From Roseinatronobacter domitianus (lineage in GTDB: Bacteria; Pseudomonadota; Alphaproteobacteria; Rhodobacterales; Rhodobacteraceae): 64,000 bases of DNA. The position numbers were made by a program, and so were the translations under genes. Below are positions 45,866 through 54,799 of this stretch, piece by piece (position 1 is the first letter of the stretch; each line of letters starts with the position of its first letter). The notes beneath the pieces were generated by a model, which saw only the letters and a list, made by a program, of their open reading frames with translations, did no database searches and had not been told where the DNA came from. The stretch spans positions 1-64,000 of the forward strand of contig NZ_JALZWP010000002.1 of the NCBI RefSeq assembly GCF_023336755.1. Direction: 5' to 3'.

Positions 45866-46479
45866 TCCCGGACCTTGTGACTCCGCTGTGGCTGCTGGGG
45901 CTGGTGGGGCTTGGCTCTTACGCGCTCGGCTCCATTCCCTTCGGTGTGGTGATCGCCCGCGTCATGGGCTTGGGCGATCTGCGCGCCATCGGGTCGGGCA
46001 ATATCGGCGCGACCAATGTCATGCGCACGGGCAACAAGGCAGCGGGTGTCGCCACTTTCGCGCTGGATGCGCTGAAAGGCGCGATTGCCGCGCTGCTGGC
46101 GGGATGGCTGATCGGGCCGGACGCCGCGCAGGTGGCCGCCTGGGCAGCGTTCATCGGCCATCTTTACCCCGTCTATATCGGGTTCAGGGGCGGCAAGGGG
46201 GTTGCGACCTTTATCGGCATTGCGCTGGCGCTGGCATGGCCTGTCGGGCTGGCCACCTGCGTCACATGGATCATTACCTTCAAGGCCAGCCGCTATTCGT
46301 CACTCGCCGGGCTGACAGCCTGCGGGATGTCGTCGATCTATGCCGGGCTCATGGGCTATCTGCCGGTTGTGGGCGTGCTTGTGGTGGCGAAACTGCTGGT
46401 CTTTTACAAGCACCGCGAGAATATAAAACGACTGTGGAACCGAACGGAGCCAAGGTTCAAGAAGAAGACTGCCAGGTAG
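45862..46479 (+). CDS. plsY: Glycerol-3-phosphate acyltransferase PlsY
   Basis: PlsY transfers acyl groups from acyl phosphate to glycerol 3-phosphate, starting phospholipid synthesis. The 205-residue membrane protein has the hallmark loops GSIPFGVVIAR, GSGNIGATNVMR and GFRGGKGVATF. It overlaps the dihydroorotase-like gene by 4 bases. It is the fifth gene of the pyrB cluster; the link between pyrimidine and phospholipid genes may reflect shared growth control. Confidence 0.95.
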   Translation: MIPDLVTPLWLLGLVGLGSYALGSIPFGVVIARVMGLGDLRAIGSGNIGATNVMRTGNKAAGVATFALDALKGAIAALLAGWLIGPDAAQVAAWAAFIGHLYPVYIGFRGGKGVATFIGIALALAWPVGLATCVTWIITFKASRYSSLAGLTACGMSSIYAGLMGYLPVVGVLVVAKLLVFYKHRENIKRLWNRTEPRFKKKTAR

Positions 46480-46590
46480 GCAACGGCAGCCTCGTTGCCT
46501 CGTCCAGCTTGCACGACCGGCTTGTCAAAACAATATGTTCCAGTAGTCTCGAGCTTCTGATCACTACCGGTTCGCAAAATAGGAGGCACC

Positions 46591-46839
46591 ATGTCTGACA
46601 TCCGAAACGAAATCCGCACTCATGTGGCGCAGGCGCAGTTTGATCCGACGATAAAGGCCGAAATTGAAGACGCCCTGCGTGTCGATACCCGAAATGGCGC
46701 GCCGGTGGCACAGATCCTAGACAATGCAGCCCTATCAAATGCCGAAAAGGCAAGCGAATTGGGGGCTTTGGCAATCACCGGTCCGGGTGGCATACGTGGC
46801 GCGATCGCCATCGGGATCATCATCGGAATTCTGCTTTAG
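46591..46839 (+). CDS. Small protein with a C-terminal glycine-rich membrane tail
   Basis: The 82-residue protein has a hydrophilic helical body (residues 1-60) and ends in ITGPGGIRGAIAIGIIIGIL, a hydrophobic, Gly-spaced segment that could insert in the membrane or pack against a partner. An AGGAGG ribosome binding site lies 6 bases before the ATG, so translation is likely. No domain is recognised. Its DNA uses more A and T than its neighbours. 9-base direct repeats AGTCTCGAG flank it at 46545-46553 and 46843-46851. Function is unknown. Confidence 0.7.
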   Translation: MSDIRNEIRTHVAQAQFDPTIKAEIEDALRVDTRNGAPVAQILDNAALSNAEKASELGALAITGPGGIRGAIAIGIIIGILL

Positions 46840-46926
46840 ACAAGTCTCGAGGCTTGAAAGGGAATCAGAACCCCCAGGGTCGTGCGCCTGAGAGTGCGCA
46901 AGTGCTTGCCACGCAGAATGCGCAGG

Positions 46927-48348
46927 TCAGAACAACGACCCCTGTTCCGGCTTGGGCTTTGTGCCCTTGCCAGATTTGGGCCGTTTGCCCGCCATGACGT
47001 CCAGCGTGCCATCCCTGAATTCCACCTGAAGCGCGTTTGCTTGCCCGGCACGGGTGGCAGATGTCACAACCTCCCCGGCGTCATCCCGGACCACAGCATA
47101 ACCGCGCTGCAAGGTCGCCGGGTAGCCCAAGGATTGGCGCAGCCGTTCCAACGATGCCAGCCGTGTGCCCAAACTGTCCAGCCGTGCCAGCGCGGCGCGG
47201 TCTGCGCGGGCCGATTGCCCATCAAGGCGTTCGCGCCCCCGCGCGATCTGGGTGTTGAGCGCGGTGGGGCGCAGCCCCGCCGCGGCCCCGCGTAACTCTT
47301 GGCGTTTGCTTTGCAGCGCCGCGCGCAGACTGCCCGGCACCCGTTCGGCCCATTGGTCAAAGCGCTGCATGGCGGGCGCGAGCAGGTTCTCTGGCCGTGG
47401 CAAGGCCCGCCCCACATCGCGCAGACGTTGGCGGCGCAGCGCCACGCTTTGCGCCCCACCACGCACCAAGCGCGCGTTCAGGTTCGACACATGCGCCACA
47501 AGATCGGCCTGAACCGGCACTGCGATTTCTGCCGCCGCCGTGGGCGTTGGCGCGCGCTGGTCGGACGCGTGGTCGATCAGTGTGGTATCGGTTTCGTGCC
47601 CGACCGCAGAGATCAGGGGAATGTCACTTGCTGCCGCCGCGCGCACGACGATTTCTTCGTTGAACCCCCAAAGGTCTTCGATGGACCCGCCGCCGCGCGC
47701 CACGATCAGCACATCGGGGCGCGGGATGGGACCGCCGGGGGCAAGCGCATTGAAGCCTTCGATCGCCTGCGCCACCTGCGGCGCGCACCCCTGCCCTTGC
47801 ACCGCCACTGGCCAGACCAGCACATGCACCCCGAACCGATCGCTCAGCCGATGCAGGATGTCGCGGATCACCGCCCCCTGGGGCGAGGTCACGACACCAA
47901 CCACGCGCGGCAGATACGGCAAGCGGCGTTTGCGCCCGGCATCGAACAGCCCTTCGGCGGCCAGCGCTTTGCGCCGCGCTTCCAGCATGGCCATCAGCGC
48001 GCCTGCGCCAGCAGGTTCGATGCTTTCAACCTGCAACTGATATTTCGATTGCGGCGCAAAGGTGGTCAGTCGGCCTGTCGCGATGACCTCCATCCCTTCC
48101 TCTGGGCGCACCTTCATGCGGGCGACCTGCCCCTTCCAGCTGACCCCCGCAATCACGGCGCGGTCGTCTTTCAGGTCGAAATACATGTGCCCGGTGCGCG
48201 CGATCACCACGCGCCCGACTTCTCCGCGCACGCGGACGCGGCCAAATTCGCCTTCCAGCGTGCGTTTGACCGCGCCGGACAGGTCGGACACCGTAAATTC
48301 TGGCGTATTGCCCGGAATTGCATCCTCTGGGCCATCTATCAGGTCCAT
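46927..48348 (-). CDS. xseA: Exodeoxyribonuclease VII, large subunit
   Basis: XseA with XseB degrades single-stranded DNA from both ends. The 473-residue protein has an N-terminal OB-fold ([19 protein letters not shown] and [12 protein letters not shown]), then the catalytic core with [32 protein letters not shown] and [20 protein letters not shown]. It is minus-strand and divergent from purD, 76 bases apart. The small subunit xseB is not in the window. Confidence 0.97.
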   Translation of the reverse strand: MDLIDGPEDAIPGNTPEFTVSDLSGAVKRTLEGEFGRVRVRGEVGRVVIARTGHMYFDLKDDRAVIAGVSWKGQVARMKVRPEEGMEVIATGRLTTFAPQSKYQLQVESIEPAGAGALMAMLEARRKALAAEGLFDAGRKRRLPYLPRVVGVVTSPQGAVIRDILHRLSDRFGVHVLVWPVAVQGQGCAPQVAQAIEGFNALAPGGPIPRPDVLIVARGGGSIEDLWGFNEEIVVRAAAASDIPLISAVGHETDTTLIDHASDQRAPTPTAAAEIAVPVQADLVAHVSNLNARLVRGGAQSVALRRQRLRDVGRALPRPENLLAPAMQRFDQWAERVPGSLRAALQSKRQELRGAAAGLRPTALNTQIARGRERLDGQSARADRAALARLDSLGTRLASLERLRQSLGYPATLQRGYAVVRDDAGEVVTSATRAGQANALQVEFRDGTLDVMAGKRPKSGKGTKPKPEQGSLF

Positions 48349-48424
48349 GCCGCGCGCCTTTGCTTGTCACCGCTTGGCGCACAGCCTAGAACGCGCGCAG
48401 GCAAAGGCCAAGAGAGGGCGGTCG

Positions 48425-49687
48425 ATGAATATCCTTGTTCTGGGCAGCGGCGGGCGCGAACATGCGCTGGCATGGGCGATCCTGCAAAACCCCAAATGCG
48501 ACCGGCTGATCTGCGCGCCGGGCAATGCGGGCATGGACCAGATTGCTGATTGCGCCGATATCGACATTTGCAATGGCTCTGCTGTGGTCGCCTTCTGCGA
48601 GGCAGAGGCGATTGATTTCGTCGTCATTGGCCCGGAAGCACCCTTGGCCGCAGGCGTGGCCGACCGGCTGCGCGATGCGGGCGTAACCTGTTTCGGCCCT
48701 TCGGCGGCAGCGGCGCGGCTGGAAGCGTCGAAGGCGTTTACCAAGGAAATCTGCGCCTCCGTGAACGCGCCCACCGCCGCCTATGCGCATTTCACCGATG
48801 CCAAAGCGGCCCGCGCCTATGTTCAAGCCCAAGGCGCGCCCATCGTGGTCAAGGCCGATGGCTTGGCCGCGGGCAAAGGCGTGATCGTGGCCATGGCGCT
48901 GGATGATGCGCTTGGTGCCATCGACACCATGTTCGGCGGAGAATTCGGGGACGCTGGCGCAGAGGTCGTGATCGAGGAATTCATGACCGGCGAGGAAGCG
49001 TCTTTCTTCGTGCTGGTCGATGGTGAGACCTGTCTGCCCATCGGCACTGCACAGGACCACAAGCGCGTGGGCGACGGCGACACGGGGCCAAATACCGGCG
49101 GCATGGGCGCTTACAGCCCGGCCCCGGTGCTGACCGATGCAATTGCCCAAGCCGCACTGGACGACATCATCCGCCCCACCATGGCGGAAATGGCGCGACG
49201 CGGGATGCCCTATCAGGGCGTGCTATATGCCGGGCTGATGATAGAGGACGGCAAGCCTCGGCTGGTCGAATACAACGCCCGTTTTGGCGACCCGGAATGC
49301 CAGGTGCTGATGATGCGGCTGGGCGCTCAGGCGCTGGACCTGATGCTGGCCTGCGCCGAAGGGCGGCTGGACCAAGCTCAAGCGCATTGGGCCGATGACC
49401 ATGCGCTGACGGTGGTGATGGCGGCGCGGGGTTATCCGGGCAGCTATGCCAAGGGCACCGTTATCAGCGGTTTGGACCAATGCCCAGAGGACAGCTCGCA
49501 CATGGTTTTTCACGCAGGCACAAGGGCCAATGGCGGACAAGTGCTTGCCAATGGCGGGCGGGTGCTGAACGTGACCGCGCGCGGTGCAACGCTGGCAGAG
49601 GCACAGGGCCGCGCCTATGCGATGGTCGACCACATCGACTGGCCCGACGGGTTCTACCGCCGTGATATTGGGTGGCGGGCGCTCTAG
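48425..49687 (+). CDS. purD: Phosphoribosylamine-glycine ligase (GAR synthetase)
   Basis: PurD ligates glycine to phosphoribosylamine in purine synthesis. The 420-residue ATP-grasp protein begins MNILVLGSGGREHALAWAI and contains VVKADGLAAGKGVIVA, GEEASFFVLVDG and the PNTGGMGAYSP loop. The frame is open long before, but the ATG at 48425 is the family start. It is divergent from xseA and ends in a hairpin before the convergent petR gene. Confidence 0.98.
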   Translation: MNILVLGSGGREHALAWAILQNPKCDRLICAPGNAGMDQIADCADIDICNGSAVVAFCEAEAIDFVVIGPEAPLAAGVADRLRDAGVTCFGPSAAAARLEASKAFTKEICASVNAPTAAYAHFTDAKAARAYVQAQGAPIVVKADGLAAGKGVIVAMALDDALGAIDTMFGGEFGDAGAEVVIEEFMTGEEASFFVLVDGETCLPIGTAQDHKRVGDGDTGPNTGGMGAYSPAPVLTDAIAQAALDDIIRPTMAEMARRGMPYQGVLYAGLMIEDGKPRLVEYNARFGDPECQVLMMRLGAQALDLMLACAEGRLDQAQAHWADDHALTVVMAARGYPGSYAKGTVISGLDQCPEDSSHMVFHAGTRANGGQVLANGGRVLNVTARGATLAEAQGRAYAMVDHIDWPDGFYRRDIGWRAL

Positions 49688-49706
49688 GGCGGGGACTTGC
49701 CCCGCC
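49688..49706 (+). terminator. Hairpin between purD and petR
   Basis: GGCGGGG (49688-49694) pairs with CCCCGCC (49700-49706) across a 5-base loop, right behind the purD stop. There is no T-run. It lies between convergent genes and may serve both. Confidence 0.4.
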
Positions 49707-49726
49707 GCGCCGTCAACAGACGCCCG

Positions 49727-50446
49727 CTACTCTACCACCAGCATATATCCCGCGCCGCGCACGGTTTGCAGGTGGCGCGGAGATTTCGGATCGGCTTCGA
49801 TCTTGCGGCGCAGACGGGTGATCTGCACATCGACCGCGCGTTCTTGCCCAACTTCTCCGCCATGACCGGCCCGGTCACGGCCAAGGTAATCGACCAATGC
49901 CTCGCGGCTTAGCACTTCCCCGGAATGTTGCGCGAATAAACGCATTAACGCGGCTTCGGTCTGGGTCAGACGAATGGGCGTATCGCCGCGCTTCAATTCT
50001 CCCTTTTCAATATCGTAGCGCAGCGCCCCGATGAACAGCAATTGCGGGCGCAAAGGTTCGGCAACATCGCTTGGGCTGCGCCGCAAAATTGCATTGATAC
50101 GCAGCACCAGCTCTCGCGGCTCGAACGGTTTGGGCAGGTAGTCATCCGCGCCCGCTTCCAACCCGTCGATCCGGTCCTCTGGCCCACCGCGCGCCGTTAA
50201 CAGCAAGATCGGGACATCGCTGGACTGCCGGATCGCGCGGGTCAATGTAATCCCGTCTTCGCCCGGCATCATCACGTCCAGCACGATCAGGTCGAAGGCC
50301 AGCCCTGCCAGCACCCGCCGCGCATGGACAGCATCCCGCGCGATCGTCACCCAGAACCCGTTGCGCATCAGGTATTTCTGAAGCAGGGACCGGATGCGGG
50401 AATCGTCATCAATGACCAGAAGGTGTGGTGCCGTGTCTTCGGGCAT
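49727..50446 (-). CDS. petR: OmpR-type response regulator (PetR-like)
   Basis: The 239-residue regulator has a receiver domain (residues 8-120, acidic pocket IDDD, phosphoacceptor Asp57 in VLDVMMPGEDG, Lys in YLPKPFEP) and a winged-helix effector (residues 140-236). It lies just behind a MarR gene with a 1-base overlap (TGATG), the arrangement of petP-petR in Rhodobacter capsulatus, where petR was found essential and lies near the cytochrome bc1 genes. No histidine kinase gene is adjacent, and petABC is not seen here. Confidence 0.9.
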   Translation of the reverse strand: MPEDTAPHLLVIDDDSRIRSLLQKYLMRNGFWVTIARDAVHARRVLAGLAFDLIVLDVMMPGEDGITLTRAIRQSSDVPILLLTARGGPEDRIDGLEAGADDYLPKPFEPRELVLRINAILRRSPSDVAEPLRPQLLFIGALRYDIEKGELKRGDTPIRLTQTEAALMRLFAQHSGEVLSREALVDYLGRDRAGHGGEVGQERAVDVQITRLRRKIEADPKSPRHLQTVRGAGYMLVVE

Positions 50447-50952
50447 CAGCGTCCATCCTTCAGCGCGTTATAGGTATGGCGGATATCATCATCCATCATC
50501 GCTTCCAACACTTGCCGGAACCCGGCCACCGCCTGCGGCCCCGCCGCGCGGTAAGCCGCCCGCATGCGCACCCGCTGCGCTTCGGCCAGCTTGCGTTCCA
50601 GCTCTTGCCCAGCCTCTGTCAGGAAAAGGTTGCGCTCGCGCCGGTCGGTGCGGCCCACGCGCGCCACCACCAAGCCGTCCGCGATCAGGCCGCGCAGCAC
50701 GCGGTTCAACGATTGCTTGGTGACACCAAGGGTGTTCAACAAGTTGTTCACCGTGGTCCCATGACTACGGTTAATGAAGTGCAGCGCCCGATGATGCGCG
50801 CGGCCATATCCGTATTCCTCCAGAATACGGTCAGGATCAGCGGTAAAGCCACGATAGGCGAAGAACATCGCCTCTATCCCTTTGCGAAGCTGCTCATCCG
50901 TCAGGAAAAGCAGATTCTCGCCGCTGCTGGGGTTTGGTCCGGTTTGCACCAT
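50446..50952 (-). CDS. petP: MarR-family regulator (PetP-like)
   Basis: The 168-residue protein has a MarR winged helix-turn-helix (about residues 60-125: TVNNLLNTLGVTKQSLNRVL then the DRRERNLFLTEAG wing). It begins the petP-petR pair, ending on a 1-base overlap with petR. A 6-bp inverted repeat (51000-51018), 48 bases before its start, could be its operator. The ligand is unknown. Its strand is divergent from ilvE. Confidence 0.9.
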   Translation of the reverse strand: MVQTGPNPSSGENLLFLTDEQLRKGIEAMFFAYRGFTADPDRILEEYGYGRAHHRALHFINRSHGTTVNNLLNTLGVTKQSLNRVLRGLIADGLVVARVGRTDRRERNLFLTEAGQELERKLAEAQRVRMRAAYRAAGPQAVAGFRQVLEAMMDDDIRHTYNALKDGR

Positions 50953-50999
50953 GCATCGCCTCCCGATGTTACAGCTTCGATCACTCTTTGGGCAATGTT

Positions 51000-51018
51000 A
51001 TGTCAGCCTTGTTGACAT
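51000..51018. promoter_or_regulatory. Inverted repeat between petP and ilvE
   Basis: ATGTCA (51000-51005) and TGACAT (51013-51018) flank 7 bases. The spot is 48 bases before petP and about 100 before ilvE, so it could be an autoregulatory MarR operator. On the plus strand the right arm overlaps TTGACA, a possible -35 element for ilvE. Confidence 0.35.
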
Positions 51019-51120
51019 TCCAAGACCGAATCGGTAGCCAATGCTGGAAATCGCGTAACTTTATGTCCGATGCGGACCTAACTTGCGCAATATTTGAAAA
51101 CTATGCACATGGAGGCACCG

Positions 51121-51990
51121 ATGGCCGGGGCGTATGACGACAGGGACGGGTTTATCTGGATGGACGGCAAGCTGGTGCCGTGGCGCGATGCCAATGTGCA
51201 TATCTTAAGTCATGCCATGCATTATGCGTCTTCCGTGTTCGAGGGCGAGCGCTGCTATGACGGCAAGATCTTCAAAGGCCATGAGCATTCCGAACGCCTG
51301 CTGGAATCGGGCCGCCTGCTGGATATGCCAATCCCCTACACCGCCGACCAGATCGACGCCGCCAAGGCCGAAGTGCTGGCCGCCAACAAGCTGAGTAATG
51401 CTTACGTGCGCGCGGTCGCATGGCGCGGTGCGGGCGAAGATATGGGCGTTGCCGCCCGCCGCAACCCGGTGCGTCTGGCCGTCGCTGCGTGGGAATGGGG
51501 CGCTTATTACGGCGACGCAAAGATGCAGGGCGCGAAGCTGGATATTGCCAAATGGCGCCGCCCCTCGCCCGACACGATCCCGACTGCCGCCAAAGCCGCG
51601 GGCCTGTATATGATCTGCACCATGTCAAAACATGCGGCAGAGGAAAAAGGCTGCTCGGATGCGCTGTTCTATGATTATCGCGGCTATGTGGCCGAAGCGA
51701 CCGGTGCAAACGTGTTCTTCGTCAAGGATGGCGAAGTGCACACCCCTATCCCCGATGCGATCCTGAACGGCATCACCCGGCAGACCGTTATCGCCATGCT
51801 GCGCGACAAGGGACTGGTCGTGCATGAACGCCACATCCTGCCGGAAGAACTGGACTCATTCAGCGAATGTTGGCTGACCGGCACGGCGGCAGAGGTCACA
51901 CCGGTAGGCCAGATTGGCGACTACCACTTTCAGGTTGGCGCAATCACCCGCGATGTGGCTGAAAGCTACGAAGCACTGGTGCGGGCCTGA
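51121..51990 (+). CDS. ilvE: Branched-chain amino acid aminotransferase
   Basis: This fold type IV PLP enzyme (289 residues) transfers the amino group for valine, leucine and isoleucine. The pyridoxal Lys is most likely Lys158 in TAAKAAGLY. The loop HAMHYASSVFEGERCY at about residue 31-46 and the TGANVFFV phosphate cup follow family layout. GGAGGCACC precedes the chosen ATG. It is divergent from petP. Confidence 0.95.
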   Translation: MAGAYDDRDGFIWMDGKLVPWRDANVHILSHAMHYASSVFEGERCYDGKIFKGHEHSERLLESGRLLDMPIPYTADQIDAAKAEVLAANKLSNAYVRAVAWRGAGEDMGVAARRNPVRLAVAAWEWGAYYGDAKMQGAKLDIAKWRRPSPDTIPTAAKAAGLYMICTMSKHAAEEKGCSDALFYDYRGYVAEATGANVFFVKDGEVHTPIPDAILNGITRQTVIAMLRDKGLVVHERHILPEELDSFSECWLTGTAAEVTPVGQIGDYHFQVGAITRDVAESYEALVRA

Positions 51991-52008
51991 CACAGGCAGC
52001 ACCACGGC

Positions 52009-52626
52009 TCAGACCTTGCGCGCCACGATAAAGGCGCGCAGGTCGCGGCCACGGCTGGCGTGCCATTCGGTCGGGTCACAGGCAAATCCGGCTTGCCGCA
52101 GCGCCTGTTCCAGATCTGTTGCCGTGACCATCGTCAGGTAGGGTGCCTTGCCCACCGCTTGCAAGACCGGCACCAACCAACGGATGTAGAAGGGCGCGGC
52201 ACCCAAACACGGGGTTTTCGAAATAAACACCCCGCCTTCGGGCAAAAGCCTGTGAACATGGGCTAGCGTGCCGGGCAGATCACGCAGCAAGTGCAGGTAA
52301 TTCTGGGCAAGAACCACGTCGAATTGTTCTGGCCCGAAATCCTCGGCCTGTGCCACCTGAAAGGTCAGGTTCGCCATCGGCTGCGCGGCCAGCCGTCCTT
52401 TGGCAATCTCGATCATGCCTGGCGCGATATCGCTAGCAGTATAGCTTTCGGCATGCGGGGCAAGTGACATGGCGGTCAGGCCAGTGCCGCACCCCAGTTC
52501 CAGCACACGCCCGCCACGCAAGACCGGCTTTATCTGCTCCAAACTGCGAGAGTAGCCGTCCATATCCCCAATCTTGGCGCGGGCGTAGCGCGGGGCCATT
52601 TTGCTCCAGAACTCCGCGTCTTGCAT
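52009..52626 (-). CDS. Class I SAM-dependent methyltransferase
   Basis: This 205-residue protein has a Rossmann methyltransferase fold with motif I VLELGCGTGLTAMSL (about residue 41) and acidic motif II YTASDIAPGM. The N-terminal AEFWSKMAPRYAR is typical of small ubiE-like enzymes. The substrate is unknown. AAAGGAG lies upstream of the ATG. It is convergent with ilvE (18 bases apart) and divergent from the GST gene. Confidence 0.9.
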   Translation of the reverse strand: MQDAEFWSKMAPRYARAKIGDMDGYSRSLEQIKPVLRGGRVLELGCGTGLTAMSLAPHAESYTASDIAPGMIEIAKGRLAAQPMANLTFQVAQAEDFGPEQFDVVLAQNYLHLLRDLPGTLAHVHRLLPEGGVFISKTPCLGAAPFYIRWLVPVLQAVGKAPYLTMVTATDLEQALRQAGFACDPTEWHASRGRDLRAFIVARKV

Positions 52627-52714
52627 GACAACTCCTTTCGGTTTGGCACAGGTGTAGCAGAGCGCTGCGCGCGTTTGAATTGGCATCTGTTCGCCCACGC
52701 GGTAGACAGGTTGA

Positions 52715-53332
52715 ATGACCCCGTGCCTTTATTCCTTCCGCCGCTGCCCCTATGCAATTCGCGCGCGTCTGGCGCTGGCTTCAACCGGCGTGCAGGTAGA
52801 GTTGCGCGAAATCTTGCTGCGCGACAAACCAGCGGCGTTCTTGGCCACCTCTCCCTCTGGAACAGTGCCGTGCCTTGTGACGGGCGACGGTGTGATTGAT
52901 GAAAGCCTGGACATCATGCTCTGGGCGCTGCGCCAACATGACCCGGAGGGCTGGCTGGACATGCCCCAAAAGGGGTATGACTGGATCGCGCGCAATGACG
53001 GGCCGTTCAAACATGCGCTGGACCGGGTAAAATATGCCAGCCGCTACCCGAAAGACGATAGCGCCGCGCATCTGGCCGATGCCTGCGCCCATCTGTCGGC
53101 CTTGGATGCAACGCTGGATGAATGGCTGTTCGACCGCCCCACATTGGCTGATTACGCCATGCTGCCCTTCATCCGGCAATTTGCCTTTATCGACAAACCG
53201 TGGTTCGATGCGCAGGATTGGCCGCGCCTGCATGGCTGGCTTGCGTGCTTTCTGACCTCTGGCCGTTTTGCCAAGGTCATGACAAAGGCCCCGGTCTGGG
53301 CCGAAGGCGATGCGCCCCGCCTCTTCCCCTAA
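52715..53332 (+). CDS. Glutathione S-transferase, omega-like
   Basis: The 205-residue protein has a thioredoxin-like N-terminal domain and a helical C-terminal domain. The active-site motif SFRRCPYAIRA places Cys11 where omega- and beta-class GSTs have the catalytic cysteine, and PSGTVPCLV contains the cis-Pro. Such enzymes often reduce mixed disulfides or dehydroascorbate-like substrates. It precedes ycjX on the same strand. Confidence 0.92.
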   Translation: MTPCLYSFRRCPYAIRARLALASTGVQVELREILLRDKPAAFLATSPSGTVPCLVTGDGVIDESLDIMLWALRQHDPEGWLDMPQKGYDWIARNDGPFKHALDRVKYASRYPKDDSAAHLADACAHLSALDATLDEWLFDRPTLADYAMLPFIRQFAFIDKPWFDAQDWPRLHGWLACFLTSGRFAKVMTKAPVWAEGDAPRLFP

Positions 53333-53377
53333 GCGCCCCTGCCCCCTATCTAGGGTCAAGGCAAGGATGTGGGGCTT

Positions 53378-54799
53378 ATGGGTATCGGGCGTTTAGCAGG
53401 CGATGTGCTGCGTGGGGTGGAAGACACCGCCGCGCAACTTGGCAATGCTGTCACCGGCGGTGTGTTTGACAATCGGTTGCGGCTGGGTGTGACGGGGCTA
53501 TCGCAGGCGGGCAAGACGGTGTTCATCACCTCACTGGTGGCAAACCTGCTGGACCGCGGGCGTATGGGCGGGCTGCAAGCCGTCAGCGATGGACGGATCG
53601 ATGCGGCCTACCTGCAACCGCAACCCGATGACACGATCCCGCGGTTTGAATATGAACGCCATCTGGCCGCGCTGACCGGCCCCAATCCGCATTGGCCCGA
53701 CAGCACGCGGCAGGTGTCGCAACTGCGGCTTTCCTTCCGTGTGCGGTCGGGCGGAATGCTGGGCGGTTTGCGCGGCGCACGCGTGCAGCATCTGGATATT
53801 ATTGATTATCCGGGCGAATGGCTGCTGGACCTGACGCTGCTGGACAAAAGCTTTGCCCAATGGAGCAGTGACCTTTTGGCCGCCATGCAACGACGTGACT
53901 ATGCAGCGGCCTATCTGGACGCCTTGTCAGGCACCGACCCCGACGCCCCCCATGATGAAGCCCGCGCGCAAGACCTGGCCGCCAGCTTTACCGACTATCT
54001 TGGCGCGGCGCGGGCGGCAGGCTTGCCCGATATCTCTCCGGGACGGTTCCTGCTGCCGGGCGATCTGGCGGGCAGCCCGGCGCTGACATTCGCGCCGATG
54101 ACGCACAAGGGCCAGCGCGGCAGCTTGGGGCGCGAGATGGAACGCCGGTTCGAGGCCTACAAGGCGCAGGTCGTGCGCCCGTTCTTTCGCGACCATTTTG
54201 CCCGGATCGACCGCCAGATCGTGCTGGCAGATGTGCTGGGCGCGGTTCATGCCGGGCCAGATGCCGTGGCCCAACTCGGCCAGACGATGACCGAGCTGTT
54301 GTCCGCCTTCCGCCCCGGTCGCAATGCGTGGCTGACCAGACTGCTGGGCGGAAAGCGCGTGGAACGCCTGCTTTTTGCCGCAACCAAGGCCGACCACCTG
54401 CACCACAGCCAACACGCGCGATTGACCGGTTTGATGGCGGCGCTGCTGCGCCAAGCCCGCGACCGGGCTGATTTCGCGGGCGCACGAACAGAAGCCATGG
54501 CCATTGCCGCCGTGCGCGCCACGGTCGAGGAACAGCATACCCGTGAGGGCGAAACGCTTGATTGCGTCCGTGGCACATTGATGGAAAGTGGCAAGCAAGC
54601 TGCGTTCTTCGCCGGTGCCTTGCCCGAAGACCCTATGGCGCTGATCGGACCTGCGCGGGACGGGGCGGCAAAATGGCTCGATGCCGATTTCGGCGTCATG
54701 CAGTTTGCCCCCGTCGGGCTGACCCGTCGCCCCGGTGACGGGCTGGCGCATATCCGGCTGGACCGCGCCGCGCAATTCCTGATCGGAGACATGCTATGA
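53378..54799 (+). CDS. YcjX family P-loop NTPase (DUF463)
   Basis: The 473-residue protein has a P-loop GLSQAGKTVFIT (residues 40-51) and further YcjX features such as IIDYPGEWLLDL and AATKADHLHHSQH. YcjX proteins are stress-linked GTPase-like proteins, found with phage-shock genes in enterobacteria; their activity is not well defined. It is coupled to the next gene, a YcjF-like membrane protein, with a 4-base overlap. ATG 53378 is chosen over a GTG at 53369. Confidence 0.93.
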   Translation: MGIGRLAGDVLRGVEDTAAQLGNAVTGGVFDNRLRLGVTGLSQAGKTVFITSLVANLLDRGRMGGLQAVSDGRIDAAYLQPQPDDTIPRFEYERHLAALTGPNPHWPDSTRQVSQLRLSFRVRSGGMLGGLRGARVQHLDIIDYPGEWLLDLTLLDKSFAQWSSDLLAAMQRRDYAAAYLDALSGTDPDAPHDEARAQDLAASFTDYLGAARAAGLPDISPGRFLLPGDLAGSPALTFAPMTHKGQRGSLGREMERRFEAYKAQVVRPFFRDHFARIDRQIVLADVLGAVHAGPDAVAQLGQTMTELLSAFRPGRNAWLTRLLGGKRVERLLFAATKADHLHHSQHARLTGLMAALLRQARDRADFAGARTEAMAIAAVRATVEEQHTREGETLDCVRGTLMESGKQAAFFAGALPEDPMALIGPARDGAAKWLDADFGVMQFAPVGLTRRPGDGLAHIRLDRAAQFLIGDML

